Assembly (NCBI GenBank): GCA_028818695.1
Contig: JAPPNK010000021.1
Location: forward strand, 1 to 64,000
Length of the DNA stretch: 64,000 nucleotides
DNA from: Candidatus Poribacteria bacterium
GTDB lineage: Bacteria > Poribacteria > WGA-4E > GCA-2687025
Direction: 5' to 3'
This document shows positions 8,027 through 17,566 of the stretch, one piece after another (within the stretch, counting starts at the first letter, position 1; each line of letters opens with the position of its first letter). A program made the position numbers and the translations under genes. The notes beneath the pieces are model-generated. The model had not been told where the DNA came from and did no database searches. It saw only the letters and a program-made list of their open reading frames with translations.

Positions 8027-10345
8027 TTAGAAGCGCGCTTTCGGCACCCTAGGAGCGCTGCGTTCGTCGTTGTCGCGGTTGCTTCGCCTGTCCGAGCTTT
8101 TGCGGTAAGGTCCGCTTCCGCGCCGTTCCGACGACTGCTTGCGGTAGGGTCCGCTTCCGCGCCGCGATTCACTCGACCCGCCGCCAGTCTTGCGGTAGGG
8201 TCCGCTTCCGCGCCGCTCTTCAGGCTCCTCTTCGGAACCTTCAAACTTCACAATCGGCTCCAGGTCGACGCGTCCGCGGTCGTCCACCTTCGTCACGCGA
8301 ACGGCGATCTCGTCCCCCACGTTGACGACATCTTCCACCCGGCGGAGATAGCCCGACGCAAGGTCGGAGATATGAATCAGCCCGTCCTGTCCAGGCTTCA
8401 CCGACACAAACGCCCCAAACGGAGCGACGCGCGTCACTTTCCCCGTAATCTCATCCCCTGGCTGCGCCTCATAAAACAGGTCGGCGATCGCCTGCAGCGC
8501 CTTATCCGCCGCCTCGCCGTCTGCTGTGGCGACCTGAACCGTCCCATCCTCTTCGACGTTGATCGTGACGCCGAACTCGTCCTGCAGACCGCGTATCACC
8601 TTTCCGCCCGGTCCGATCAGCTCGCCGATGCGCTCCGGATCGATCTGCGTGATCTGAATGCGCGGCGCGTGCGGAGCAAGGTCGGCGCGCGGCTCGGCGA
8701 TGGCAGCCGTCATCAGCTCCAAGACGCGCAGACGCGCCTCTTTTGCTTGTTGAAGCGCCCGCGCCATCAGCTCAATCGAGACGCCGTCGATCTTGATGTC
8801 CAACTGAATCGCGGTGACGCCGTCTGCGGTGCCAGCCACCTTGAAGTCCATATCGCCCAGAAAATCCTCTTCGCCGATCATGTCGGTCAGGATAGACTCC
8901 TGATCCCCATCCTTGATGAGGCCGACCCCGACGCCCGCCACCGGTTTATGCAGCGGGACGCCCGCGTCCATCAGAGCTAAGCATGCGCTGCAGACGCTCG
9001 CCATGGAAGAGGAGGCGCTCGACTCGGTGATCTCTGAGACGGCGCGGATCGTGTATGGAAAATCTTCCGCGCTCGGTATGAGAGGCGCGATCGCTTTTTC
9101 GGCAAGGGCGCCATGCCCTATCTCGCGCCGCCCAGGTCCCGTGATGCGGCGCACCTCGCCGACGCTGTAACTTGGGAAGTTGTAATGCAGGAAGAACCGT
9201 TGCGTTGTCTCGCCGCGCAGGCCGCGCGACGTGTTTGCGTCCAGCGCCGTACCGAGCGTCACCGCCGCGAGAGACTGCGTCTGCCCGCGCGTGAACAGAG
9301 CCGAACCATGCGCCCGCGGCAAAATGCCGATATCGCAATCGATCTTGCGAAGCTCGTCCACGGCGCGCCCGTCCAGACGGCGCCCCTCTTCCAAGATCGA
9401 ACGGCGCATCTCCTCCTTTTCCACAAGGCGGAAAGCGTCCGCAGTCTGCTCATGGAAGGCGTCTTCGTCGTCCACAAACTCTTCGGCAAATTCTTCGGAG
9501 ATCTCGCCCGCAATCTCCTCCCGCACCTCGTCCAGATACGCCTCCCGTTCGTCCAGCGCCTCCATTCCAATCGAATCGCGGATGCGCGCCGCCGCCAGCT
9601 CGCGAATGCGCGCTTTCAGCTTCTCTGACTCGCTCTTCGGCGCCGTCTCGCGTTTCGGCTTGCCCGCTTCCGCTACAAGCTGTTCCTGCGCCTCGATGAT
9701 GGTCTGTATCTGCTCCTGGGCGAAGGCGAGCGCCTCCACGATCGTTTCTTCGTCCGCCTCGTGCGCAGAGCCTTCGACCGACATGATGCCGGTTTTGGCT
9801 CCCGTGACGAGAAGCTCTAGATCAGCCTCTTCGATCTCTTCGTAGGTTGGGAGGGCGATCCATTCGCCGCGGACGCGCGCGACGGTCAAGCCGCCGATCG
9901 GTCCATTAAATGGTATGTCCGATATGGACAGCGCCGCCGAGGAGCCGATGAGCGCGAGGTTGTTTGCGGGATGGACGAGGTCGGCGGAAACGACCAGCGT
10001 CTGAACCTGCGTTTCGTTTCGAAATCCTTTGGGAAAGCGCGGGCGTATGCAGTGGTCAATGAGCCGAGCCGTCAAGGTTTCGTCCACGCCCGGCCTCGGC
10101 TCTCGCCGTCCGTAGATTTGGGGGATTTTGCCGGAGGCGTACATTCGCTCGCGGTAGTCGACCGTGAGCGGGAAAAAGTCGATCCCTTCTCTTCCTTTGA
10201 TGTCGGCGACCGCCGCCGTCAATACGGCGGAGCCGCCCTGCCGGACCCATACGGACCCGTGCGCCTGCTTCGCTATTTTTCCAGTTTCAATGACGATTGT
10301 TTTGTTGTGAGATGGGTCTCCGAGAGGAATTTCAACGCTCTTCAC
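8027..10345 (-). CDS. Polyribonucleotide nucleotidyltransferase (PNPase)
   Basis: A 772-residue 3'-5' phosphorolytic exoribonuclease and degradosome component. Order: first RNase PH domain (about 10-235), a helical linker rich in Glu (about 240-320), second RNase PH domain (about 330-545) with GRREIGHGALAEKA and the DMDFKVAGT metal site, KH domain with IGPGGKVIRGLQ (about 570-625) and S1 domain from GDEITGKVTRVAPFGAFV (about 640-705). The last 55 residues form a basic tail with three copies of RRGSGPYRK. Start codon GTG with GGAG 10 bases upstream. It follows rpsO as in most bacteria. Confidence 0.97.
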   Translation of the reverse strand: MKSVEIPLGDPSHNKTIVIETGKIAKQAHGSVWVRQGGSAVLTAAVADIKGREGIDFFPLTVDYRERMYASGKIPQIYGRREPRPGVDETLTARLIDHCIRPRFPKGFRNETQVQTLVVSADLVHPANNLALIGSSAALSISDIPFNGPIGGLTVARVRGEWIALPTYEEIEEADLELLVTGAKTGIMSVEGSAHEADEETIVEALAFAQEQIQTIIEAQEQLVAEAGKPKRETAPKSESEKLKARIRELAAARIRDSIGMEALDEREAYLDEVREEIAGEISEEFAEEFVDDEDAFHEQTADAFRLVEKEEMRRSILEEGRRLDGRAVDELRKIDCDIGILPRAHGSALFTRGQTQSLAAVTLGTALDANTSRGLRGETTQRFFLHYNFPSYSVGEVRRITGPGRREIGHGALAEKAIAPLIPSAEDFPYTIRAVSEITESSASSSMASVCSACLALMDAGVPLHKPVAGVGVGLIKDGDQESILTDMIGEEDFLGDMDFKVAGTADGVTAIQLDIKIDGVSIELMARALQQAKEARLRVLELMTAAIAEPRADLAPHAPRIQITQIDPERIGELIGPGGKVIRGLQDEFGVTINVEEDGTVQVATADGEAADKALQAIADLFYEAQPGDEITGKVTRVAPFGAFVSVKPGQDGLIHISDLASGYLRRVEDVVNVGDEIAVRVTKVDDRGRVDLEPIVKFEGSEEEPEERRGSGPYRKTGGGSSESRRGSGPYRKQSSERRGSGPYRKSSDRRSNRDNDERSAPRVPKARF

Positions 10346-10408
10346 GATGCGGTTTCTCCATGTGCGTCTTGTAAATGATGTACGGCCGGTCTCTCTTCTG
10401 CAGAGATG

Positions 10409-10699
10409 TTAGGAACTGCGCGGCGAGATGCGGTCTCGAAGCCCGAGTTTGGCAATGATGTCTCGATACCGCTCAATGTCTTTTCGGTAAAGATAACGCA
10501 GTATGCGCCGCTGTTGACCGACCAGCTTGTAAAGCCCCCTGCGGGAATGGTGGTCGCGTTTGTGCGTCTGAAAATGCTGCGTGAGATGCTTGATCCGCGC
10601 GTTGAGCAGGGCGATCTGCGCTTCCGGGCTTCCCGTGTCGTTTTCGCCTCGCCGATGCTCCGCTATGATGTTGGCCGTTTCTTCTTTCGTGAGCGACAA
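10409..10699 (-). CDS. 30S ribosomal protein S15
   Basis: A 96-residue protein with the S15 hallmarks [39 protein letters not shown] and the basic [11 protein letters not shown] segment. It binds the three-way junction of 16S rRNA early in 30S assembly. It is about seven residues longer than the usual 89, through a C-terminal ISPRSS tail. The start is TTG, preceded by AAAGGA at 8 bases. The 63-base gap to pnp contains a small hairpin, (A)TCTCT/AGAGA around 10390-10406, where RNase III-type processing occurs in E. coli rpsO-pnp. Confidence 0.96.
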   Translation of the reverse strand: MSLTKEETANIIAEHRRGENDTGSPEAQIALLNARIKHLTQHFQTHKRDHHSRRGLYKLVGQQRRILRYLYRKDIERYRDIIAKLGLRDRISPRSS

Positions 10700-10752
10700 G
10701 GCGGAATCCTTTCACTTCATCTGTCTAACGTTTGCGTGTTCCATTTCTCTTT

Positions 10753-10781
10753 CAAATATATCCTAGCGCGTAGAATGTCAA
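10753..10781 (-). promoter_or_regulatory. rpsO-pnp promoter
   Basis: On the minus strand TTGACA (10781-10776), a 17-base spacer and TATTTG (10758-10753); an alternative TATATT at a 15-base spacing overlaps it. It predicts a leader of about 45 bases before rpsO, long enough for S15 autoregulation, although no specific pseudoknot was modelled. Confidence 0.6.
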
Positions 10782-10827
10782 TAGGCAAACTTTTTGCAAG
10801 CGGCGCCTGAAAGCGCGTTTTTAGCAA

Positions 10828-10844
10828 ACGATGAACTTCATCGT
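10828..10844 (-). terminator. Palindrome after glyQS
   Basis: A near-perfect 17-bp palindrome ACGATGAACTTCATCGT starts 5 bases beyond the glyQS stop. The stem is 8 bp with a one-base centre, too tight for a normal RNA loop unless the inner pairs open, and it lacks a U-run. It may be a weak terminator or a protein-binding site between glyQS and the rpsO promoter. Confidence 0.35.
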
Positions 10845-10848
10845 CGCC

Positions 10849-13818
10849 TTAAGTCCTGCTTGAAACCTCCAGCTTTGTGAAATCGCCCACCTGCAAAAGA
10901 CTGCGCGCGATCCACTCCGCCAGCGCCAGCCGGTTGCGGCGCACCGCCTTGTCCTTGTCCATCACCAAAATGTTGTCGAAAAAGCGGTTGATATGCGGAG
11001 CAAGCCCTGCCAGAGCCTCCAGCGCCTTCCCATAATCTCCGTCCGTTTTGAGCTGGCGGAAATGCGCGTCCAAAGCCCGCTCCTCTTCTTCAAGATACTT
11101 CGCAGGATTGGGAACGGCGTCGGTTGGACGACCCGGCAAGATGCGCAACAGACGATTGAATGCCGGGTACGCCTCTTCAAACAAAGCGGAACGGCGAAAG
11201 GCGCGCAAGGCGTCCAAACGCGGCGTCATCCGCGAAAGACGGTCGGAATCGACCGAAAGAACCGCCGCAATCTCGTCCCGCGCATATCCGCTCTCATACA
11301 GAATGCCCTCCAGCCGCGCAATGAAGAACGCGCGAATCTCCTCCGCCGGCGACTCCGCCTCATACGCGCCGCACGCCCGCTCAATCAACGCTGACAGCGA
11401 CACTGCAGAGCCGCGCTTCATCAGGATGCGGCAGATGTCGATCGCATGGCGCCGCAGCGAATACGGGTCCTGCGAACCTGTCGGCTTCTGCCCTATCCCA
11501 AAATAACCGGCGATGGTATCGATCTTGTCCACGACCGCCAGCGCCGCGCCCACTTTTGTTTCAGGCTGCGCCGCATAACGGTCTCGCAGCGCGTCCGCCG
11601 CCACTCTGCATTCGCCCGCCTCCAGCGCATAACGCCGCCCGATGACGCCCTGCAGCTCCGCAAATTCGGACACCATCAGCGTTGTCAAATCCGCATCCGC
11701 CAGTTCCGCCGCCCGCTGCAGGTCCTCGGTTTCTTCAGTCGAAAGGTTGAATTGCGGCGCGATCCAATCGGCAAGGCTGCGCCGCCGAATCATCTTGTCG
11801 TAGAGCGATCCGAGCGACTCTTGGAATGTGACGCGCCGCAGGTCCTCCACCCTCTCGCCGAGAGAGCGCTTCAGGTCCTCTTTCCAGAAAAAGCCGGCGT
11901 TCTCAAGCCGGGCGCGCAGCACCCGTTCATTCCCGCGCCGAGCGTTTTCTGGACCGCTTTCGCCCGCCGTCCCGTTCGAGACCGCTACAAACTGCGGCAG
12001 CAGCGACCCGTCCTCCCGATACATCGGAAAATACCGCTGATCTTTTTTCATCGCCGCTGTCAGCGCTTCCTGCGGAATCTCCAGCAGCCGCGCGTCAAAC
12101 TCCCCGACGACAAACTCAGGACTCTCCACTAGATACAACACCTCGTCCAGCAGCGCCTCGTCGATCTGGACGCCGCTCTCGTTTTCCTTGAAAGCTCTCT
12201 CCACCCCCTCGCGGATGATTTGCCGCCGCTCCGTCTGGTTGACGACGACACGCGCCTTCTCCAGCGCCGCCTTGTAATCTTCCAGGCTCGCGTTCGGCAG
12301 ACGGATGCTCTCTTTTGAAAGGAACCGATGCCCTTGCGTCTTGCGCCCAGAACGAAACGACCCGAACGGAAAGTCGATCGTATGCTCTCCGAGAAGCGCC
12401 GTCATCCAGCGTATCGGGCGGGCGAAGCGCAGCCCATGCGCCGGCTCGCCCCAACGCATCGATTTTGGAAAACGCAGCTCCGAGGCGAGGCGCGGCAGGT
12501 ACTCCGCCAGCAGGTCTGCCGCCCGCAACCCCTTCACCTGTTTTCGCGCGAACACATACCGCCCTTTCTCCGTCTCTTTAATATACAGGTCCGAAACGGA
12601 CGCCCCCTGGCTTCGGGCGAAACCTTCCGCCGCGCGCGTCGGCATTCCGTCCGCGCCGTACGCCGCAGCCGCCGGCGGTCCCCCTATCTCCGCCTCCATA
12701 TCCTCCTGAACGGTTGCCAGATTCTCGATGTGAAGTACAAGACGGCGCGGCGTCGCCAAGGTCGAAATCTCCCCGCGCTCAAGCCGATTCTCTTTAAGCC
12801 AAGCCTCCGTCTGCCCGCGCATCTGCTGAAGGGCTGGCTCAATGTAACTGGCGGGCAGCTCCTCGCATCCAATCTCAAAAAGCATGTCGGCGGTCGGCGC
12901 GGCAGGCTCTGGGGCGGGTTTCGGCGGCGCCGGTTCCGCAGGGGCGGACGTTTTTTTCAGCAGCGGGTAGCCCATCTCCTCCCGCTTGACAAGATACGCC
13001 TGCGCCGCTTTCCGCGCCAACGCGCGCACCCGCGCGATATAACCGACCCGCTCCGAAACGCTGATGGCGCCCCGCGCGTCCAGCACATTGAAGATATGGG
13101 ACGCCTTGAGCGTGTAGTCCATCGCGGGCCACACAAGACCCGCCTCAACGCACATGCGCCCCTCCCGCTCGCAGTCGTTGAACCAGCGCGTCAGCATCTC
13201 CGCGGACGCTTTCTCCTTGTAGTAGGCGGTGTACTCCGCCTCCGTCTGATGATGAATCTCCCGATACCGCGTCTCATCGTTCCAACGAATATCAAAAATG
13301 CTGTCCGCCTCTTGGAGGTACATCGCGACGCGCTCAAGCCCGTAGGTCAGCTCAACGCAGATCGGGTCCAGCTCCATTCCGCCCATCTGTTGAAAGTAGG
13401 TGTACTGGGTCACTTCGGCGCCGTTGCACCAGATCTCCCAGCCCAGCCCGGACGCGCCCAGCGTCGGCGATTCCCAGTCATCCTCCACAAAACGGATGTC
13501 GTTGCTCTGCAGGTTCAGCCCCAGCGCTTCGAGGCTGTTGAGATACAGCTCCTGGCTGTTTTCCGGCGCAGGTTTCAAAATAACCTGATACTGATAATAA
13601 TGCCCAGCCTTATATGGATTTTCGCCGTACCGCCCGTCTGCAGGACGGCGCGACGGCTCCACATAAGCGACATCGAACGGCTCCGGACCGAGGCAGCGCA
13701 GCGAGGTCGCAGGATTAAAGGTTCCGGCTCCCACCTCCAGATCGCACGGCTGCTGCAGTAAACATCCCTGTTCAGACCAGTATCGGTTCAGCGCTTCGAT
13801 CATCTCTTGGAGCGTCAT
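10849..13818 (-). CDS. Glycyl-tRNA synthetase, fused alpha-beta chain
   Basis: A 989-residue single-chain version of the bacterial alpha2beta2 GlyRS. Residues 1-287 are Gly[30 protein letters not shown] and [29 protein letters not shown]-like core. A Pro/Ala-rich linker (288-310) joins it to GlyS, which starts [11 protein letters not shown] at 313 and continues through the B-domain-type, HD-like and anticodon-binding regions ([30 protein letters not shown] near the end). The enzyme charges tRNA-Gly. Such fusions are known in some lineages, for example Chlamydiae. The ATG follows GCGGAA at 7 bases; moaA lies 86 bases upstream. Confidence 0.96.
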   Translation of the reverse strand: MTLQEMIEALNRYWSEQGCLLQQPCDLEVGAGTFNPATSLRCLGPEPFDVAYVEPSRRPADGRYGENPYKAGHYYQYQVILKPAPENSQELYLNSLEALGLNLQSNDIRFVEDDWESPTLGASGLGWEIWCNGAEVTQYTYFQQMGGMELDPICVELTYGLERVAMYLQEADSIFDIRWNDETRYREIHHQTEAEYTAYYKEKASAEMLTRWFNDCEREGRMCVEAGLVWPAMDYTLKASHIFNVLDARGAISVSERVGYIARVRALARKAAQAYLVKREEMGYPLLKKTSAPAEPAPPKPAPEPAAPTADMLFEIGCEELPASYIEPALQQMRGQTEAWLKENRLERGEISTLATPRRLVLHIENLATVQEDMEAEIGGPPAAAAYGADGMPTRAAEGFARSQGASVSDLYIKETEKGRYVFARKQVKGLRAADLLAEYLPRLASELRFPKSMRWGEPAHGLRFARPIRWMTALLGEHTIDFPFGSFRSGRKTQGHRFLSKESIRLPNASLEDYKAALEKARVVVNQTERRQIIREGVERAFKENESGVQIDEALLDEVLYLVESPEFVVGEFDARLLEIPQEALTAAMKKDQRYFPMYREDGSLLPQFVAVSNGTAGESGPENARRGNERVLRARLENAGFFWKEDLKRSLGERVEDLRRVTFQESLGSLYDKMIRRRSLADWIAPQFNLSTEETEDLQRAAELADADLTTLMVSEFAELQGVIGRRYALEAGECRVAADALRDRYAAQPETKVGAALAVVDKIDTIAGYFGIGQKPTGSQDPYSLRRHAIDICRILMKRGSAVSLSALIERACGAYEAESPAEEIRAFFIARLEGILYESGYARDEIAAVLSVDSDRLSRMTPRLDALRAFRRSALFEEAYPAFNRLLRILPGRPTDAVPNPAKYLEEEERALDAHFRQLKTDGDYGKALEALAGLAPHINRFFDNILVMDKDKAVRRNRLALAEWIARSLLQVGDFTKLEVSSRT

Positions 13819-13904
13819 ATGGTTCCGCTTCGTTTGGTTCGGTTTATGGTTTTGGTTAATGAATTTAAGAGGAGCCTGATCATCCTATCCGCATGTATCT
13901 GTCT

Positions 13905-14930
13905 TCATCCGCCAATCTGCGACATGGCGCGCTCAGGCTTCACAAAATCGGCATGGTTGATGAGATGCCCGCGCCATTTTTGCGCCACATTCTGCGCGAC
14001 CGCCTCCGCAATCTGTTCGTCGTCCGCCCCGCCGCGCAGGAGAGCGCGTATGTCCGTCTCTTCAACGGCGAACAGGCAGTTGCGCAGCTTTCCCTCGGCG
14101 GTGATGCGGATGCGGTCGCACAGGTCGCAGAACGGGTCTGTCACCGACGCGATGACGCCGATTTCGCCTTTTCCGTCTTTAAAACGAAAACGCTCCGCCG
14201 GCGAGCTGCCGCGCCCTTCAACAGGCTCCAGCGGATATTCGGCATGAATCCGCTCCACGATTTCGCGCCGCGTCAGGATGTTCTCCCGTTTCCAGGCGCC
14301 GTCGGCGTCCAACGGCATGAACTCAATGAAACGGACGATGACAGGCTTCTCGCGCGCTAAGCGGGCAAAGTCAAGCAGCTCCCGCTCCGTTGAGCCGCGC
14401 ATCGCAACAGCGTTCACCTTCAAAGGCGAAAATCCCGCCTCCAGCGCCGCGTCGATGCCGTCCAGCGTTTGCCGCAGACCGTCCCGCCGCGCAAGCCGCT
14501 CAAACGTCTCCCTGTCCAGAGAATCGAGACTCACATTCAGGCGGCTTAGCCCCGCCTCTCGAAGCGGAACAGCCAGCTGCGGCAGGAGAACGCCGTTCGT
14601 CGTCAGCGCAACCTCCTCAATCCCCTTTACCGCCGCCAATTTCTGAACCAGTTTCGGAACGCCGCGCCGGACGAGCGGTTCCCCGCCGGTGACGCGTATC
14701 TTGCGGACGCCTCTCCCGGCGGCGATTCGCACAAAACGCTCTATCTCCTCAAAGGTGAGAATCTCGGAGCGCGGCAGAAAGATCATCTCCTCAGCCATGC
14801 AATAGACGCAGCGGAAGTTGCAGCGGTCTGTGACGGAGACGCGCAGGCTGCGGACGACTCTTCCAAACCGGTCGATGAAAAGCTTACCGCCGCGACATGT
14901 AGTCGGCGTCGAGGTCCATTCTTGGTTCAT
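13905..14930 (-). CDS. GTP 3',8-cyclase MoaA
   Basis: A 341-residue radical-SAM enzyme for the first step of molybdenum cofactor synthesis. The N-terminal cluster motif is C37-x3-C41-x2-C44 in DRCNFRCVYC; TGGEPL (81-86) binds SAM; the C-terminal cluster uses C268, C271 and C285 in CDLCDRIRITAEGKLRNC; and the protein ends in the conserved Gly-Gly tail. The only plausible start, ATG 14930, lies 47 bases inside nuoI, an unusually long overlap. No other moa gene is in the window, though the MOSC protein at 48013 also points to molybdenum cofactor use. Confidence 0.95.
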   Translation of the reverse strand: MNQEWTSTPTTCRGGKLFIDRFGRVVRSLRVSVTDRCNFRCVYCMAEEMIFLPRSEILTFEEIERFVRIAAGRGVRKIRVTGGEPLVRRGVPKLVQKLAAVKGIEEVALTTNGVLLPQLAVPLREAGLSRLNVSLDSLDRETFERLARRDGLRQTLDGIDAALEAGFSPLKVNAVAMRGSTERELLDFARLAREKPVIVRFIEFMPLDADGAWKRENILTRREIVERIHAEYPLEPVEGRGSSPAERFRFKDGKGEIGVIASVTDPFCDLCDRIRITAEGKLRNCLFAVEETDIRALLRGGADDEQIAEAVAQNVAQKWRGHLINHADFVKPERAMSQIGG

Positions 14931-15405
14931 GGCTCAACAGCTGCTCTTTGTCAAAGATAAAGTCCTCGCGCCGCCCGAAGACCGGCACGGTGATGTTTGT
15001 GTCCATGCGTATGGCGTCTTCGGGGCATGCCTCCACGCAGTATCCACAAAAAATGCACCGCAGCTCGTTGATCTCAAACACGGCGGGCATCTTTTCGCGG
15101 TCTGTCCACTCTTCAGGAGTCGCCTGCGCCACAATCGTAATGCAGTCGGCGGGGCATGCGGTTGAACACATGAAACAGGCGACGCACTTGACGCGCCCCT
15201 GCGGGTCTTTCGTCAACCGATGCAGTCCGCGGTACCGTTCCGGCTCGGGGCGCAGATGTTCAGGGCGCGCCTCAGGGTACAACACCGTCTTTTTCTTGCG
15301 CGGGATATGCCGAAGCGTCGCCGCCATCCCTTTAAACACCTCCGGCACATACATCCGCTCCCACCAGGTCATATTGTGGGTCAGTTTTTTCTCGTTCTGC
15401 TCCAT
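14884..15405 (-). CDS. NADH-quinone oxidoreductase subunit I (NuoI-like)
   Basis: A 173-residue 8Fe ferredoxin-type protein with two CxxCxxCxxxCP motifs: C74, C77, C80, C84 and C117, C120, C123, C127. The ends (PEVFKGMAATLRHI before the clusters; EDFIFDKEQLL after) match NuoI of respiratory complex I, which carries clusters N6a and N6b on the arm toward the quinone site. No other nuo gene is adjacent, so the rest of complex I must lie elsewhere, or this is a stand-alone electron carrier. GGAG 7 bases before the ATG. Confidence 0.88.
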   Translation of the reverse strand: MEQNEKKLTHNMTWWERMYVPEVFKGMAATLRHIPRKKKTVLYPEARPEHLRPEPERYRGLHRLTKDPQGRVKCVACFMCSTACPADCITIVAQATPEEWTDREKMPAVFEINELRCIFCGYCVEACPEDAIRMDTNITVPVFGRREDFIFDKEQLLSHEPRMDLDADYMSRR

Positions 15406-15435
15406 GTCGATCTCCGTCCTTTGGGCGTCTCCCTA

Positions 15436-16605
15436 TTAATATAATCCGTACTCATATGCCGCGTCTAGCGCCGCTTCTATATTTCGCGGCGGAACATCCG
15501 CGTCCGCCGCCGGATAGAGGCTCCAGATGAAGCCGCCGCCCGGCGCGAACAGGTCCAGCGCCTCTTTGACGCAGTCCTTCGCCTGCTCCTCCGTTCCTTT
15601 TAAAAAATCGTCCTTGGAACGAACGCCGCCTCCCCAAAACGCGAGCGACAAGCCGTACTCCCGCTTCAAAAAGGACGGCTTCGAATATCGAACGCTCAGA
15701 GGGTCTAAACAGACCGCCTGAACGCCCGCCTCAATGAAATCTTGAACCGTCTCAACAGCGTAACCTCGACAAAAAAAGAGCAGAAACGAGGACGGCGACA
15801 GACGCCGAACCGCTTGAAACAGGCGTTCCCAACGCGGTTTTAAAACGGCGCGAAACAGCTTCGGCTCCATCGGCAGCCCAGGGAGCAGGTCTAGCCGCTC
15901 CCGCTCCATCAAAAACATGGGCGGAGTCTCCATCTCCGACAGCCGCCGCTCCCAATACTCCGCCTTCAGATCGGCGATCTTCTCCAGCAGCGGAAAGGTT
16001 GGTCCCGTCCCCAACGCGATGTCGCGGTTCACATCGGAACGCCCGCGCAGCAGCAGCGCCGTCTCAAGCAGCCCGTACCCGAAAGGGCCGACCAGCCGAG
16101 CCAGCCCGTCTCCGTCTTCAGGCGCCTTGAGCGTTTCCGCCTGCGCAGGTTCCGGCCAATCGCGGCTCTCCATCCATCCGTCCTGAAGCTCTCCCTCAAG
16201 AGGCAGTCCCGCCGGTTGAAAGCGCGCCGCATTCGCCTCGCGCGTCCACTCAACGCCCCAGGCGTCTTCAGCCCGTTCCGCCTGCGTCTCTGCGTCCGTT
16301 TCAACGCGCCAGCCGACCTGCCGCTCTTCTTCCTCTTCGTCGCCGCCGTTCTCCGTCCGCGCAACCGCCAACTCGCAAGCGATGTCGGTCGGAAAACGCC
16401 CCAAAAGAGAAGCGCGCGGCTCGGAGATGCGCATCGGCTCATTCAACCGCCGTTCCGAAACGTCGTCGATCTTCAAATGCCGCAGAAGCTGGTCCTGCGC
16501 TTCAACCCGCAGCCCCGTTAGCCCCGTCGCCCCGATGTCCACAGGGACGCGGTCAGGCTCCTTCAAAGCCGCAGCCGTTTGAGCGCGCTCCGCCGGCGTC
16601 CGCAC
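15436..16605 (-). CDS. Uroporphyrinogen decarboxylase-like protein
   Basis: A 389-residue protein of the UroD/MtaA superfamily. Evidence: the N-terminal REPDRVPVD-type stretch (KEPDRVPVDIGATG), the central GPFGYGLLETALLLRG and the C-terminal FLLFFCRGYAVETVQDFIEAGVQAVCLDPLSVRYS...LAFWGGG pattern. Members include heme-pathway UroD and corrinoid methyltransferases; the low resemblance to HemE makes the methyltransferase-like branch more likely. A Glu-rich insert (GGDEEEEE near residue 90) is unusual. Start GTG with AGGA very close upstream, 15 bases after the HEAT gene. Confidence 0.7.
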   Translation of the reverse strand: MRTPAERAQTAAALKEPDRVPVDIGATGLTGLRVEAQDQLLRHLKIDDVSERRLNEPMRISEPRASLLGRFPTDIACELAVARTENGGDEEEEERQVGWRVETDAETQAERAEDAWGVEWTREANAARFQPAGLPLEGELQDGWMESRDWPEPAQAETLKAPEDGDGLARLVGPFGYGLLETALLLRGRSDVNRDIALGTGPTFPLLEKIADLKAEYWERRLSEMETPPMFLMERERLDLLPGLPMEPKLFRAVLKPRWERLFQAVRRLSPSSFLLFFCRGYAVETVQDFIEAGVQAVCLDPLSVRYSKPSFLKREYGLSLAFWGGGVRSKDDFLKGTEEQAKDCVKEALDLFAPGGGFIWSLYPAADADVPPRNIEAALDAAYEYGLY

Positions 16606-16620
16606 TTCCTGTTCCCGCCT

Positions 16621-17187
16621 TTACGGTTTGCGGCTGATGATCGTCGGAACATGGTACGCCGTGTTCCGATACTGATCGCTCGTGTGAACGGGCTTCTGGT
16701 CGCCTTCGCGGAACCGGTTCACCGCCAACTTCGCTTCCCAGCGCACGGCAGGGTAGACGTCCATGTCGTCGGCGATCTTTTGAAGGGCGTCCCTCGCGCT
16801 CGCGTCCTGAATGGCGGCGAGCGCCTGGATCGCGCATTTGCGGACGAACGAAACCTTGTGGTTGATCTTGCCCATGAGAGGCTCAACCGCCTCCGCGCCG
16901 ATGAACCCGACAGCGCGCACCGCCTCCTCCCGAACCGCTGGATATGAGTCGTTGAAACGCTCAATGAGCGGCGCGATGGCGGACGGATCGGCAATGCGCC
17001 CAAGACAGACGGCTGCCTGCCCTCTCAGGAAGCTGTCCTCCTCTTCCAGCAGAAGAATGAGCGGCTCCACAGCCGGCTGCCCAATCTCAATCAGATCGCG
17101 CGCAGCGGTGTGGCGTATGTTCCAGTCGGGGTCGCGCAGCTGCGTCAAGGCGTTCTCAAGTTCGTTCGTCGATTCAATCTGTGCCAT
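16621..17187 (-). CDS. HEAT-repeat (PBS lyase-like) protein
   Basis: A 188-residue all-helical protein with about four HEAT repeats of 30-32 residues: LRDPDWNIRHTAARDLIEIG, EEDSFLRGQAAVCLGRIAD, DSYPAVREEAVRAVGFIG, and HKVSFVRKCAIQALAAI. Such arrays bind other proteins. The last 25 residues (HTSDQYRNTAYHVPTI) fall outside the repeats. No signal peptide. It is 12 bases after yggU and 15 before the UroD-like gene, so probably co-transcribed with both. Confidence 0.85.
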   Translation of the reverse strand: MAQIESTNELENALTQLRDPDWNIRHTAARDLIEIGQPAVEPLILLLEEEDSFLRGQAAVCLGRIADPSAIAPLIERFNDSYPAVREEAVRAVGFIGAEAVEPLMGKINHKVSFVRKCAIQALAAIQDASARDALQKIADDMDVYPAVRWEAKLAVNRFREGDQKPVHTSDQYRNTAYHVPTIISRKP

Positions 17188-17199
17188 AAGGCGCGCCTT

Positions 17200-17421
17200 T
17201 CATTCGATCACAATCACTTTTTTAGAAGATGTCCATCCCCGCGCGATGCGGGTTTTGGAGGGACGGACGCCGAGCCGTTCCGCAATCAGCTTCACGACCG
17301 CTTTGTTCGCCTTGCCGCGTTCCGGCGCGGCGCAAACCCACACCTTCGCTTCGGTCGGCGACAGCCATTGAATGCGTTGCCGCGACGCGCGCGGAATGAC
17401 CGAGACGTTCAGTTTGCGCAT
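17200..17421 (-). CDS. DUF167 (YggU) family protein
   Basis: A 73-residue protein with the family signature: VIPRASRQRI at the start, AAPERGKANKAVVKLIAERLGV and SKTRIARGWTSSKKVIVI at the end. Structures of the family show a small alpha/beta fold; the role is unknown. First gene of the minus-strand run, with its own promoter and a GAGGGCGGA leader before the ATG. Confidence 0.93.
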   Translation of the reverse strand: MRKLNVSVIPRASRQRIQWLSPTEAKVWVCAAPERGKANKAVVKLIAERLGVRPSKTRIARGWTSSKKVIVIE

Positions 17422-17440
17422 ACTCCGCCCTCTCTTCTAT

Positions 17441-17469
17441 ATTGTATGCCATCCGGCGGCAAGACGCAA
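17441..17469 (-). promoter_or_regulatory. Promoter of yggU and the genes after it
   Basis: On the minus strand TTGCGT (17469-17464), 17-base spacer, TACAAT (17446-17441), predicting a short leader before the ATG at 17421. Divergent from the aquaporin promoter. Confidence 0.6.
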
Positions 17470-17506
17470 GCGCGATTCTTGACAAGGACAGGACGCGCCG
17501 GCGCGC

Positions 17507-17535
17507 TTGATTGAGCGGCGGTTCAGACGTAACAT
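17507..17535 (+). promoter_or_regulatory. Aquaporin promoter
   Basis: TTGATT (17507-17512), 17-base spacer, TAACAT (17530-17535). A perfect TTGACA at 17479-17484 lies farther upstream but has no good partner -10. Confidence 0.5.
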
Positions 17536-17566
17536 AAGCGGGCAACAGACATCAAAGGAGGATGAA

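Noticed and set aside
12328-13761. 477-residue open frame on the plus strand
   Set aside because: It runs antisense to glyQS, is Arg/Pro/Leu-rich in the way of reverse frames of GC-rich genes, and has no recognisable domain.
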